From positions 1 through 64,000 of the forward strand of contig CANNCQ010000013.1 of the NCBI GenBank assembly GCA_947503135.1: a stretch of DNA of 64,000 nucleotides, in the 5' to 3' direction. The position numbers were made by a program, and so were the translations under genes. This DNA is from an uncultured Aquimarina sp. Lineage in GTDB: Bacteria; Bacteroidota; Bacteroidia; Flavobacteriales; Flavobacteriaceae. Positions 44,941 to 53,912 of the stretch are shown here, piece by piece; position 1 is the stretch's first letter, and each line of letters opens with the position of its first letter. The notes below the pieces were generated by a model. It was given only the letters and a program-made list of their open reading frames with translations, was not told where the DNA came from and did not search any database.

Positions 44941-44979
44941 CAAAAACTAAGTATAAATACTTATTTTTACTTAGTTTTG
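44941..44979 (+). promoter_or_regulatory. Promoter with overlapping palindromes, BspA-like gene
   Basis: A perfect 11-bp inverted repeat (AAAACTAAGTA 44943-44953, TACTTAGTTTT 44968-44978) overlaps TAGTTTTG (44972-44979), a perfect TAnnTTTG box. A nested palindrome, TAAGTAT-AA-ATACTTA (44948-44963), gives a third half-site. This looks like an operator that could block the promoter of the gene at 45009. Confidence 0.5.
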
Positions 44980-45008
44980 CAACTATTAAACAATATAACA
45001 CTTTTATT

Positions 45009-46694
45009 ATGAAAAAATTACTACTTTTTTATGTAGCGGTTGTGTTTACAGTAGTTACATCATTTGCTCAACAAACCTTTACCAGCGGGGGGCTCAATTT
45101 TCAAATATCTAATGCTATTAATCGTGAAGCCATTGTAACCGGTAGAGCTACAGAAAATACTGCTACAAATATAACTATTCCTGCAACTGCAATATTTAAT
45201 GATACAACGTATACTGTAACAAGTATAGGACGTGCTGCTTTTGCTTTAAACGCTTTAGAATCTGTAGATATCTCTGAAGGTGTAACAAGTATAGGTGATT
45301 TTGCTTTTAACACGAGTATATTACAATCTGTAGTTATCCCTGAAGGTGTAACAAGTATAGGTATTGGTGCTTTTCAAGAAAACAGATTACAATCTGTAGT
45401 TATCCCTGCTAGTGTAACAAGTATAGGACGTGCTGCTTTTGCAGATAACCCTTTAACCTCTATAACCTCATTAAGTACAAATCCTGCTACTATAGATAAT
45501 AATAATAATGATCCTTTTTTGAGTTTTATTGATGGTGCTAGTACTAGGTTAAGCATTACCTTAACCATACCTTTTGGTACAATAGGTACTTATAATCAGA
45601 GAGGTTGGACAGGTTTTAGTAGTGTAGAAGAAGGTATTTCTTTTACAGATCAAGACTTTACATTTACAGATCTTAGTGCAACAGAGGTTGCGGTAACAGG
45701 TAGGGCAGAAGGAAATACTGCCACAGATATAACTATTCCTGCAACTGCAACATTTAATGGTACAACGTATGATGTAACAAGTATAGGAGATAGAGCTTTT
45801 GAATTTAACGATTTAGAATCTGTAGATATTCCTGCTAGTGTAACAAGTATAGGAGATTTTGCTTTTTCTAATAACGCTTTAGAATCTGTAGATATTCCTG
45901 CTAGTGTAACAAGTATAGGAAGTGAGGCTTTTTCTTTTAACAATTTAGATTCTGTAGTTATCCCTGCTAGTGTAACAAGTATAGGAGTTTTTGCTTTTGC
46001 AGATAACGGTTTAGAATCTGTAGATATCTCTGAAGGTGTAACAAGTGTAGGAGATGAGGCTTTTTCTTTTAACAATTTAACCTCGGTAAATATTCCTGCT
46101 AGTGTAACAAGTATAGGAGATTTTGCTTTTGCAGATAACGCTTTAGAATCTGTAGATATCCCTGAAGGTGTAACAAGTATAAGCGCTAGTGCTTTTTTAA
46201 ATAACGATTTACGATCTGTAGTTATCCCTGCTAGTGTAACAAGTATAGGAGAGGGTGCTTTTCAAAATAACACTTCTTTAACCTCTATAACCTCATTAAG
46301 TATAAATCCTGTTGATATAAGATTTGACGATCCTTTTGATGGTCTTACTAGAGAAAATATTACCTTAACCATACCTGCAGGTACAGGAAATGCTTATAAT
46401 GAGAGCGGTTGGACAGGTTTTAATATTGTAGAAGATGCAATTTTAAGTATATCGGATACTGCAGTTAGTTTAAAAGATAATTTTGTTGTGCTAACAAACC
46501 CTAATAGTATATCTGTTAAAAGTATGGGTATTGCTACTATAAATGTACAAGAACTTGTTATTTATGCAATGTCAGGTAAAAAAGTAGCAACAAGTACAGG
46601 AGCTAATATTTCTACAGAAAGTTTAGTAAATGGAGTTTACCTGCTTCGTATAATTACAGATAAAGGCGCTGTAACTAAAAAAATAATAAAGTAA
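45009..46694 (+). CDS. BspA-like leucine-rich repeat surface protein, T9SS tail
   Basis: This 561-residue protein has a signal peptide (cleaved near TSFAQ, 21), two similar blocks each beginning with an AxxNITIPATA-type segment, and 22-residue LRR_5 repeats (VTSIGxxAFxxNxLxSVxIP): four in block one (about 70-157) and eight in block two (about 256-431). Each block closes with a SITSLSxNP segment and LTIP...GWTGF. The C-terminal 70-80 residues are a type IX sorting domain (ISVKSMGIATI ... AVTKKIIK). Expected outside the cell; BspA relatives bind proteins and surfaces. It lies between two direct repeats. Confidence 0.88.
   Translation: MKKLLLFYVAVVFTVVTSFAQQTFTSGGLNFQISNAINREAIVTGRATENTATNITIPATAIFNDTTYTVTSIGRAAFALNALESVDISEGVTSIGDFAFNTSILQSVVIPEGVTSIGIGAFQENRLQSVVIPASVTSIGRAAFADNPLTSITSLSTNPATIDNNNNDPFLSFIDGASTRLSITLTIPFGTIGTYNQRGWTGFSSVEEGISFTDQDFTFTDLSATEVAVTGRAEGNTATDITIPATATFNGTTYDVTSIGDRAFEFNDLESVDIPASVTSIGDFAFSNNALESVDIPASVTSIGSEAFSFNNLDSVVIPASVTSIGVFAFADNGLESVDISEGVTSVGDEAFSFNNLTSVNIPASVTSIGDFAFADNALESVDIPEGVTSISASAFLNNDLRSVVIPASVTSIGEGAFQNNTSLTSITSLSINPVDIRFDDPFDGLTRENITLTIPAGTGNAYNESGWTGFNIVEDAILSISDTAVSLKDNFVVLTNPNSISVKSMGIATINVQELVIYAMSGKKVATSTGANISTESLVNGVYLLRIITDKGAVTKKIIK
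45216..46301 (+). repeat. 66-bp coding repeat arrays in BspA-like gene
   Basis: Four units at 45216-45479 and eight at 45774-46301, each 66 bases, share long identical stretches such as GTAACAAGTATAGGA and GATATCCCTGAAGG. High nucleotide identity between units suggests recent homogenisation, so unit number could vary by recombination. Confidence 0.85.
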
Positions 46695-46718
46695 ATTAAG
46701 CCAACAATATACAGTACA

Positions 46719-46755
46719 AAATAGCGTATCTTTTTAGATACGCTATTTTTTTTAT
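46719..46755 (+). terminator. Terminator of the BspA-like gene
   Basis: A perfect 13-bp stem (AAATAGCGTATCT against AGATACGCTATTT) with a TTTT loop and a T run lies 25 bases after the stop. Confidence 0.92.
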
Positions 46756-46764
46756 TACACTATT

Positions 46765-46970
46765 TTAAATACCATTTACTAATTTAGGCAGTAAATTAAC
46801 TTGCTCTTGTGTATTATTAACGATACTATGCAAATCTATCTTTACAAGTCTATTTGCGGTTAGCCTTTATTCCTTTAATAACAAGAGATCCTTTTGCTTT
46901 AGAAGCTTTTATTGTTTGTAGTATGCCTATTTTTTATTTTGTTTAGGGCGTTCAGTGGTTTTCATAAGCA
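46765..46970 (-). pseudogene. Decayed ORF right of BspA-like gene
   Basis: Minus-strand fragments PLNALNKI, IGILQTIKASKAKGSLVIKG and a final LVKIDLHSIVNNTQEQVNL can be read only across frameshifts and a stop, ending at TAA 46767-46765. The first part matches the fragment at 44680-44771. It looks like a degraded small gene; no family is recognised. Together with the terminators it accounts for most of the 443-base gap. Confidence 0.35.
46897..46960. repeat. Direct repeat, right copy
   Basis: This copy matches 44712-44771 in the same orientation, 4 bases longer through an indel in the T-rich middle. Confidence 0.8.
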
Positions 46971-47035
46971 GTTAGTATTATCGTAAATTTAATTTAGAAT
47001 ATAATATAAGCATGTTGCACTTATTATTTGAGTAC

Positions 47036-47078
47036 AAAAAAAAGGGTTCAACTTTAATTATTAAATAAAGTTAAACCC
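47036..47078 (-). terminator. Terminator of pheT
   Basis: The stem GGGTTTAACTTTA against TAAAGTTGAACCC (minus strand, one G-U pair) is followed by eight T. It lies 60 bases after the pheT stop and differs from the terminator beside the displaced copy. Confidence 0.82.
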
Positions 47079-47137
47079 AAGTTGTTTTATTTGTACACCT
47101 TTTAGGATAGTGTACTTGTATTGTATGTACGTTTTAA

Positions 47138-49564
47138 TTATCTCAACTCTGCCGAAAATTCATTTTCAAAAGTAGCTTGTAATTTTGACATAATTTTATC
47201 AATTTGTTTATCGGTAAGTGTTTTGTTTTCATCTAAAAGAGTAAAACTTAAGGCATACGATTTTTTACCTTCAGGTAAGTTACTCCCTTCGTAAACATCA
47301 AATAAATCAACCTTTTTAAGCAGCTTACGCTCTTGCTTTAAAGCAGTATCGAATAATTGTTTGTAAGTTACTTTTTTGTCGAGTAACAAAGCAAAATCTC
47401 TTCGTACAGGCTGAAATTTAGGCAAATCCTGCACTTTTATATTTTTGGCTTTTAAACTAGCTATTATAGCCGACCAATTAAAATCAGCAAAGAGTACCGA
47501 TTGAGAAATTCCAAACTCCTTAATGATTTTATGTGAAATCACTCCAAAGTCAACTAAACTAGTAGGCCCTTGAGTAAAGGAGATTCCTTCTGAGAAAATA
47601 GAAGAAGTAGTTGGTGTTATTTGAGTTTTAGAAATCCCTAATCGTAATAATGTTTTTTCAACTATAGCTTTTAAATAGAAAAAATTACTTGGTTGAGTAG
47701 GTTGTAGCCAACTTTCAGGAGCTTGATTTCCAGTTATAAAAAAGCTAAGATGTTTAGATTCTTTATTTTGGTTGTTAATATTGTGATACGTTTTCCCAAA
47801 TTCAAAAAACTTTAAATCGGCATTTTTACGGTTAATATTATAAGCTAAAGCTTCAAGCCCAGAAAATAGCATAGATTGCCTCATTACCGATAAATCGGAG
47901 CTCAAAGGGTTTAAAATCACTACATTTTCAGAGGTGTTTAATTCCTCTACATAATCTATATATTTAGGTGTAGTAAGTGAGTTTGCCATAATTTCAGAAA
48001 ATCCTTGCCCCACTAATTGCTCAGCAATTTTATTCTGAATTTTATAATCCTCTATTTTTTTCACACTTGCTATAGAGGCGTTTAATTTATTGGTAAACCC
48101 AATATTATTATAACCGTATACGCGTAAAATTTCTTCAATAACATCAGCCTCTCGCTGTACATCGTTTCTGTAGGATGGTATAGTAAGTCCTAAACCACTT
48201 TCGGTAACGTTATTAATTTTTATTTCTAGTGACGATAAAATACTTTTAATGGTTTCTCTTGGGATTTCTTCGCCAATAAGTTTTTTAGTATTTTCAAAAG
48301 AGAGTACTACTTGGTAATCTTTTATTTTTTTAGGATAAAAATCGGAGATATCACTAGTTATTTCGCCGCCAGCATATTCTTGTATCAAAAGAGCGGCTCT
48401 TTTAAGTGCATATTCTACAAAATTGATATCAATACCACGTTCAAATCTAAAAGAAGCATCGGTGTTTAAAGCATGCCTTTTCGCTGTTTTACGAACACTT
48501 ACGGGGTTAAAAAAAGCACTTTCTAAAAATACTTGTGTTGTAGTATCGCTTACGCCAGAATCAAGACCTCCTAACACACCTGCAATACATAAAGGAGTGT
48601 CTCCGTCACAAATCATTAAATCCTCTTCATGTAAAATACGCTCAACACCATCGAGTGTAGTAAATTTAGTACCACTAGCTAAAGTTTTTACGGCTACTTT
48701 TTTTGAAGCTATACTTTTTGTGTCGAATGCATGTAATGGCTGACCCAATTCGTGCATTACATAGTTTGTAATATCTACAATATTATTTTTAGGGTTAATT
48801 CCGATAGATTTTAACCTGTTTTTTATCCATTCAGGCGATTCTGCTACTTTAACACCTGTAATACTTACCCCACAATATCTTGGGGCTAATTCTTTATCAA
48901 AAACTTCTATATCAAATTTATGCAAGCGATTATCTACATGAAAGCTAGTAACTGGAGGGGTAATTAATTCCTTTATTTCTCCTTGTTGTTGCATACCCGC
49001 CTTTAAGTCGCGTGCTGTTCCAAAATGACTCATTGCATCGGCACGGTTAGGGGTTAAGCCTATTTCAAAAATTTCATCAGATTCAATTTTAAAAACTTCA
49101 GCTAAAGCAGTACCTATTTTTATATCGTCGTTTAACACTAAAATCCCATCGTGTCCTTTTCCCAAGCCTAGTTCATCTTCCGCGCAAAGCATACCAAAAC
49201 TTTCTTCACCCCGGATTTTACCTTTTTTAATTTTAAATGATTCGCCTTCGGAAGTAAATAGCTCAGTACCTATAGTAGCTACAGCAACTTTTTGGCCTGT
49301 AGCTACATTTGGAGCGCCACAAACAATTTGTAAGGGTTCACCATCGCCTAAGTCTACTTTTGTAACCTTTAGTTTATCCGCATTAGGGTGAGGATTACAG
49401 TCAATTACATGACCTACAACTACACCTTTTAAGGCACCTTTAACACTTTCAAAAGGCTTTATTCCTTCAACTTCAAGACCTAAATCAGTTAATAATTCAC
49501 CTGTTTTTTCAGCACTCCAGTCAATATTTAAAAACTGCTTAAGCCAGTTGTATGAAATTTTCAT
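47138..49564 (-). CDS. pheT: Phenylalanine-tRNA ligase beta subunit
   Basis: This full-length 808-residue subunit has an N-terminal tRNA-binding EMAP-type domain (about 40-155, VVGHVIDCNPHPNADKLKVT), B3/4 and B5 domains, a catalytic-like core and the C-terminal FDX-ACB domain (KFQPVRRDFALLLDK). With PheS it charges tRNA-Phe. A TATATTTG box on the minus strand (49593-49586) lies 22 bases before the ATG. The last 48 codons occur a second time at 44512-44655. Confidence 0.97.
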   Translation of the reverse strand: MKISYNWLKQFLNIDWSAEKTGELLTDLGLEVEGIKPFESVKGALKGVVVGHVIDCNPHPNADKLKVTKVDLGDGEPLQIVCGAPNVATGQKVAVATIGTELFTSEGESFKIKKGKIRGEESFGMLCAEDELGLGKGHDGILVLNDDIKIGTALAEVFKIESDEIFEIGLTPNRADAMSHFGTARDLKAGMQQQGEIKELITPPVTSFHVDNRLHKFDIEVFDKELAPRYCGVSITGVKVAESPEWIKNRLKSIGINPKNNIVDITNYVMHELGQPLHAFDTKSIASKKVAVKTLASGTKFTTLDGVERILHEEDLMICDGDTPLCIAGVLGGLDSGVSDTTTQVFLESAFFNPVSVRKTAKRHALNTDASFRFERGIDINFVEYALKRAALLIQEYAGGEITSDISDFYPKKIKDYQVVLSFENTKKLIGEEIPRETIKSILSSLEIKINNVTESGLGLTIPSYRNDVQREADVIEEILRVYGYNNIGFTNKLNASIASVKKIEDYKIQNKIAEQLVGQGFSEIMANSLTTPKYIDYVEELNTSENVVILNPLSSDLSVMRQSMLFSGLEALAYNINRKNADLKFFEFGKTYHNINNQNKESKHLSFFITGNQAPESWLQPTQPSNFFYLKAIVEKTLLRLGISKTQITPTTSSIFSEGISFTQGPTSLVDFGVISHKIIKEFGISQSVLFADFNWSAIIASLKAKNIKVQDLPKFQPVRRDFALLLDKKVTYKQLFDTALKQERKLLKKVDLFDVYEGSNLPEGKKSYALSFTLLDENKTLTDKQIDKIMSKLQATFENEFSAELR

Positions 49565-49789
49565 TTTAGAACAATTTTAAGAACGCAAATATAACAAACC
49601 CACGAATTTGTAAAGAGTATTTATGACGAATAATTAAGTAGTTGTTTTTTAACTATGAAATAAGTAGCTCTTTAATTAAAAAATAAGCTGAAGCAACTTA
49701 ATTTTGTGACCTATATTTTAATACAATATTATAGAATTGAATAGTAAAAAAACAGGCAGAATACTTATCTTTAAATTTAAACGTTTGTA

Positions 49790-51883
49790 ATGAGTTCAGG
49801 TTTATATGTGGCTACAAGTGAGCCTAATAGTGGAAAATCTATTGTTGTTTTGGGGTTAATGAGAACCCTTTTAGGAAAAACAGCTACTGTTGGTTATTTT
49901 AGACCAATTATAGATGATTTCGAAAATGGAAAAAAAGATAATCATATAAATACAGTGACTTCTCATTTTGATTTAGAGGTACCCTACAATAAATGTTATG
50001 GGTTTACCCGGTCCGAAGTTGTGGCTAAGTATAACACAGGGAAAGGAGGGGAAGTATTTGATGAGATTATAGAGAAATATAATCAATTAACAGAGTTATA
50101 TGATTTTGTTGTAGTTGAAGGTACAGACTTCTCAGAAGCTGGAAGTGTTATGGAGTTTGATATTAATGTTTTAGTATCTAAAAACCTTGGCATACCAGCT
50201 ATTATTGTTGCTAATGGAGCAGGTAAAAAAACTCCTGAGGTTTTAGGAAAACTAAAACTAGCCTATGACACTTTTATTTCTAAGGAGGTACAGGTAATGG
50301 CTGTTGTAGCTAATAAAATAGATCAAAATAAACTTGATGAAATTTCGAATAGTTTAACATTGGTGATGCCAAGCTCAGTAGAGAAAATTGTTATCCCCGT
50401 AGTTAAATCTTTGAAAAATCCAACAATAAAAGAAATTTCTGAATTTTTAAACGGAGAAGTATTGTTTGGAAAGAAATTTTTAAACAACCAAGCAGGTAGT
50501 TTTGGAGTTGGCGCAATGCAACTTCATAATTATTTAACAAAATTCAAAAAAGATAGTTTAGTAATTACACCTGGAGATAGAGCAGATATTATCTTGGGAG
50601 CCTTACAGGCGAGTACCTCTGTGAACTATCCTAAAATATCAGGTATTATTCTTACAGGTGGTATCACACCAGAAAACTCCATACTAAAACTTATAGAAGG
50701 GATTAAAATTAACCTTCCTATTATTTCTGTAGAAGAGGGAACTTTTGATATTACTAATAAAATAGGGAATATTAAATCGGCAATTTATGCCGAAAACTCC
50801 CAAAAAATAACAACTTCTATTGCAGTGTTCGAAAAGTACGCAGATACCGATCGACTTGCAGAAAAACTAATAAAATTTGAAAGTAAAATAGTTACACCTC
50901 GTATGTTTCAATATAATTTATTGAAGCGCGCACAAAAACAAAAAAAGCGTATTGTTTTACCGGAAGGTTATGATGAACGAATTTTACGAGCAGCTTCTCG
51001 TTTATTGGCTTCGGGGGTAGTAGATGTGATTTTATTAGGAAATGAAACCAAAATAAAATCAAAGACTGATAAATTAGGAATTCCGTTGGATTTAAGCCGT
51101 ATAGAAATTATAGATCCCATAAATTCAAAATATATTAAAGATTTTACACAAACATTTTACGAGCTTAGAAAGCATAAGGGAGTTAATTTAGATATGGCTA
51201 AAGACTTCATGGCAGATGTATCGTATTTTGGTACTATGATGATTTATAAAGGTTTAGCCGATGGTATGGTTTCGGGAGCAGTAAATACTACCCAACATAC
51301 TATAAGGCCTGCATTACAGTTTATAAAAACTAAGCCAACAGCATCCGTAGTGTCTTCGGTGTTTTTTATGTGTTTAGAAGATAGGGTTTCTGTTTTTGGT
51401 GATTGCGCCATAAACCCCAACCCTAATGCCGAGCAACTTGCCGAAATAGCAATAGCTTCTGCCGATACAGCACAAAATTTTGGTATTGAACCTAAAATAG
51501 CCATGCTATCATACTCCTCAGGTAGTTCGGGTAAAGGGGCAGATGTGGATAAGGTTCGAGAGGCTACAAAATTAGTGAAAGCAAAACGTCCCGACCTTAA
51601 AATAGAAGGACCTATACAATACGATGCGGCTGTAGATGTTTCTATAGGTAAAAGTAAATTACCCGATTCGGAAGTAGCGGGACAAGCCAGTGTGTTGATA
51701 TTTCCAGATTTAAATACAGGTAATAATACCTATAAAGCGGTTCAGCGAGAAACAGGAGCTTTAGCTATTGGACCAATGTTACAGGGGTTAAATAAACCAG
51801 TAAACGATTTAAGTAGAGGTTGTACCGTTGATGATGTGTACAATACCGTAATAATTACAGCAATCCAAGCACAAGAAATTTAA
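49790..51883 (+). CDS. pta: Phosphate acetyltransferase (long form)
   Basis: This 697-residue Pta has an N-terminal P-loop-like domain (SEPNSGKSI, 7-15), a DRTGG regulatory domain (about 210-330) and the C-terminal PTA_PTB catalytic domain (about 365-690; ALQFIKTKPTASVVSSVFFM). It interconverts acetyl-CoA and acetyl phosphate. ackA follows with a one-base gap, so the two form the acetate pathway operon together with nudK. Confidence 0.95.
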   Translation: MSSGLYVATSEPNSGKSIVVLGLMRTLLGKTATVGYFRPIIDDFENGKKDNHINTVTSHFDLEVPYNKCYGFTRSEVVAKYNTGKGGEVFDEIIEKYNQLTELYDFVVVEGTDFSEAGSVMEFDINVLVSKNLGIPAIIVANGAGKKTPEVLGKLKLAYDTFISKEVQVMAVVANKIDQNKLDEISNSLTLVMPSSVEKIVIPVVKSLKNPTIKEISEFLNGEVLFGKKFLNNQAGSFGVGAMQLHNYLTKFKKDSLVITPGDRADIILGALQASTSVNYPKISGIILTGGITPENSILKLIEGIKINLPIISVEEGTFDITNKIGNIKSAIYAENSQKITTSIAVFEKYADTDRLAEKLIKFESKIVTPRMFQYNLLKRAQKQKKRIVLPEGYDERILRAASRLLASGVVDVILLGNETKIKSKTDKLGIPLDLSRIEIIDPINSKYIKDFTQTFYELRKHKGVNLDMAKDFMADVSYFGTMMIYKGLADGMVSGAVNTTQHTIRPALQFIKTKPTASVVSSVFFMCLEDRVSVFGDCAINPNPNAEQLAEIAIASADTAQNFGIEPKIAMLSYSSGSSGKGADVDKVREATKLVKAKRPDLKIEGPIQYDAAVDVSIGKSKLPDSEVAGQASVLIFPDLNTGNNTYKAVQRETGALAIGPMLQGLNKPVNDLSRGCTVDDVYNTVIITAIQAQEI

Positions 51884-51884
51884 A

Positions 51885-53072
51885 ATGCAAATACTAGTTA
51901 TCAATTCAGGAAGTTCTTCCATAAAATTTCAACTCATAAAAATGCCTAGCGCCACTATTATTTGCACAGGATTAGTGGAGCGTATAGGTTTAAACAACGC
52001 AAAATTGAAATATGAAGTAGGGGAAAATGCGCATGAACAAATAGGTGATATTCCTAATCATAAAGTAGGTTTACAAATGGTTGCTAAATATTTGTTGGAT
52101 GATGATATAGGGGTTATAAAAAGTCCTTTAGAAATCGAAGCGGTGGGTCATCGTGTAGTTCATGGAGGGAATAAATTTTCAGAAACTACCGAAATTACAG
52201 CTTCTGTAAAAGAAAATATTAAAGAGCTATTCAGTTTAGCTCCACTTCATAATCCAGCAAATTTAGAGGGTATTTTAGTAGCCGAAGAAATTTTTCCTAA
52301 AGCCAAACAAATAGCAGTTTTCGATACTGCTTTTCATCAAACCATTCCGGCAGAAGCTTATAAATATGCTATTTCGAGTGAATTTTTAGAGCAACACAAT
52401 ATTCGTATGTACGGTTTTCATGGTACAAGCCACAAGTATGTGTCTGAAAAAGCACAAGAGTATCTAGGTAAACAACATTCAGGTAAATTGATAAGTCTAC
52501 ATTTAGGTAATGGCTGTAGTGCTACTGCAATTAAAGAAGGTAAAAGTGTTGACCATTCTTTAGGTTTTGCTCCTATGAACGGATTAGTTATGGGGACACG
52601 TTCCGGTGATATTGATCCTTCTGTAGTGTTTTACCTAATTAAAAATTTAGGGTATTCGGTTGATGAGGCGAATGAGTTGCTGAATAAAAAAAGTGGTATG
52701 TTAGGGCTTACAGGTTTTAGTGATAATCGTGATATTGCGTCTGCAGCTGCTTCGGGAGATCTAAAAAGTCAAGAAGCATTACTTATGAATACATATAGAA
52801 TTAAAAAATTCATAGGTGCTTACATAAGTGTACTAAATGGTATAGATGCGTTAATTTTTACTGCAGGTATTGGTGAAAATGCTAGTAATATTCGAAAAAT
52901 GGCATGCGAAGATTTAAACTTTTTTGGAATTGAAATTGACGATGAAAAAAATGAACAACGCATGGAAGGCATCAGAGAAATTCAATCTAAAAATTCGAAA
53001 GTTAAAATTTTAATTATTCCAACAAACGAAGAATTAGAAATTGCAAAACAAACCTATAGTCTTTTGAATTGA
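51885..53072 (+). CDS. ackA: Acetate kinase
   Basis: This 395-residue acetokinase shows LVINSGSSSIKF at the N-terminus, GHRVVHGGN, FDTAFHQTIP, FHGTSHKYV, HLGNGCS and GTRSGDIDP, the full family set of phosphate- and acetate-binding motifs. It makes ATP and acetate from acetyl phosphate. One base separates it from pta upstream and nudK downstream. Confidence 0.97.
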   Translation: MQILVINSGSSSIKFQLIKMPSATIICTGLVERIGLNNAKLKYEVGENAHEQIGDIPNHKVGLQMVAKYLLDDDIGVIKSPLEIEAVGHRVVHGGNKFSETTEITASVKENIKELFSLAPLHNPANLEGILVAEEIFPKAKQIAVFDTAFHQTIPAEAYKYAISSEFLEQHNIRMYGFHGTSHKYVSEKAQEYLGKQHSGKLISLHLGNGCSATAIKEGKSVDHSLGFAPMNGLVMGTRSGDIDPSVVFYLIKNLGYSVDEANELLNKKSGMLGLTGFSDNRDIASAAASGDLKSQEALLMNTYRIKKFIGAYISVLNGIDALIFTAGIGENASNIRKMACEDLNFFGIEIDDEKNEQRMEGIREIQSKNSKVKILIIPTNEELEIAKQTYSLLN

Positions 53073-53073
53073 T

Positions 53074-53661
53074 ATGGTAAATAAGGTAAATATCAAAAAA
53101 ACCGAACTTCTTTCTAACGACTATAATTCATTAAAAAAAATAACCTTAGATATTAAAGGGAAAGATGGCCGTTGGGAAGAACAGGTGCGTGAGGTTTATG
53201 ATAAAGATAGTGGAGCCACAATTTTACTTTATAATACAACCAAGAAAACGGTAATCTTAACAAAACAATTCCGTATACCAATTTATGTAAATGAAAAAGG
53301 AAACCATAACGGAATGATGATTGAAGCTTGTGCGGGTTTGCTTGAAGGATTATCACCAAAAGAAACTGCGATAAAGGAAGCTTTAGAAGAAACGGGCTAC
53401 CAAATTAGCGAACTAGAATATTTGTTTGAAGCTTATATGGTGCCTGGCACTGTGACTGAAAAAGTATATTTTTTTATAGCACCATATAATGAAGCTCAAA
53501 AAGTGAATAGCGGTGGAGGATTGGAAGAAGAAGGAGAGGACATTGAAGTTTTAGAAATCCCTTTTGAAGAAGCTTATCAAATGATTTTTACGGGCGAAAT
53601 TACAGATGGAAAAACAATAATGTTGCTTCAGCATCTTAAAATTAATGCTGTAATTTATTAA
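53074..53661 (+). CDS. nudK: NUDIX hydrolase (NudK-like)
   Basis: This 195-residue NUDIX protein of the GDP-mannose/ADP-ribose pyrophosphatase group has EACAGLLEG (Nudix loop start), the Nudix core KEALEETGY, in which the usual R is K, and LFEAYMVPGTVTEK. It splits nucleoside-diphosphate sugars to a nucleotide and a sugar phosphate. Co-transcribed with pta-ackA by spacing (one base), a combination with no obvious functional link. Confidence 0.87.
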   Translation: MVNKVNIKKTELLSNDYNSLKKITLDIKGKDGRWEEQVREVYDKDSGATILLYNTTKKTVILTKQFRIPIYVNEKGNHNGMMIEACAGLLEGLSPKETAIKEALEETGYQISELEYLFEAYMVPGTVTEKVYFFIAPYNEAQKVNSGGGLEEEGEDIEVLEIPFEEAYQMIFTGEITDGKTIMLLQHLKINAVIY

Positions 53662-53912
53662 TTTTTGGTGCTTCAGTTAATTGATTTAGGTTGAGGGTTG
53701 ACTCATTGACCTATTGGAATTAATATCATTTAGACAATGTTATTATTTTTAATTTATAAACATAATATAAATTTAACATTGTGATTTTTCTTAGGATTAA
53801 TAACACTTTGCTGGTAAGTTAAATAGATGAAAGACGTGATATTGAGGATTAAGTGTTTTTTTTTAGATATCATTTTGCTAGTTTTGTTTTCAAAACAATC
53901 CTAATTATTCTA

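Noticed and set aside
45650..46075. A 141-codon open frame on the minus strand inside the BspA-like gene
   Set aside because: It mirrors the repeat units on the opposite strand and has no start signal or family features; the plus-strand protein has a signal peptide and sorting tail.
45216..46301. Regular 66-bp repeats could suggest a CRISPR or satellite array
   Set aside because: The repeats are in frame inside one long ORF, encode 22-residue LRR units, and have no constant-repeat and variable-spacer structure.
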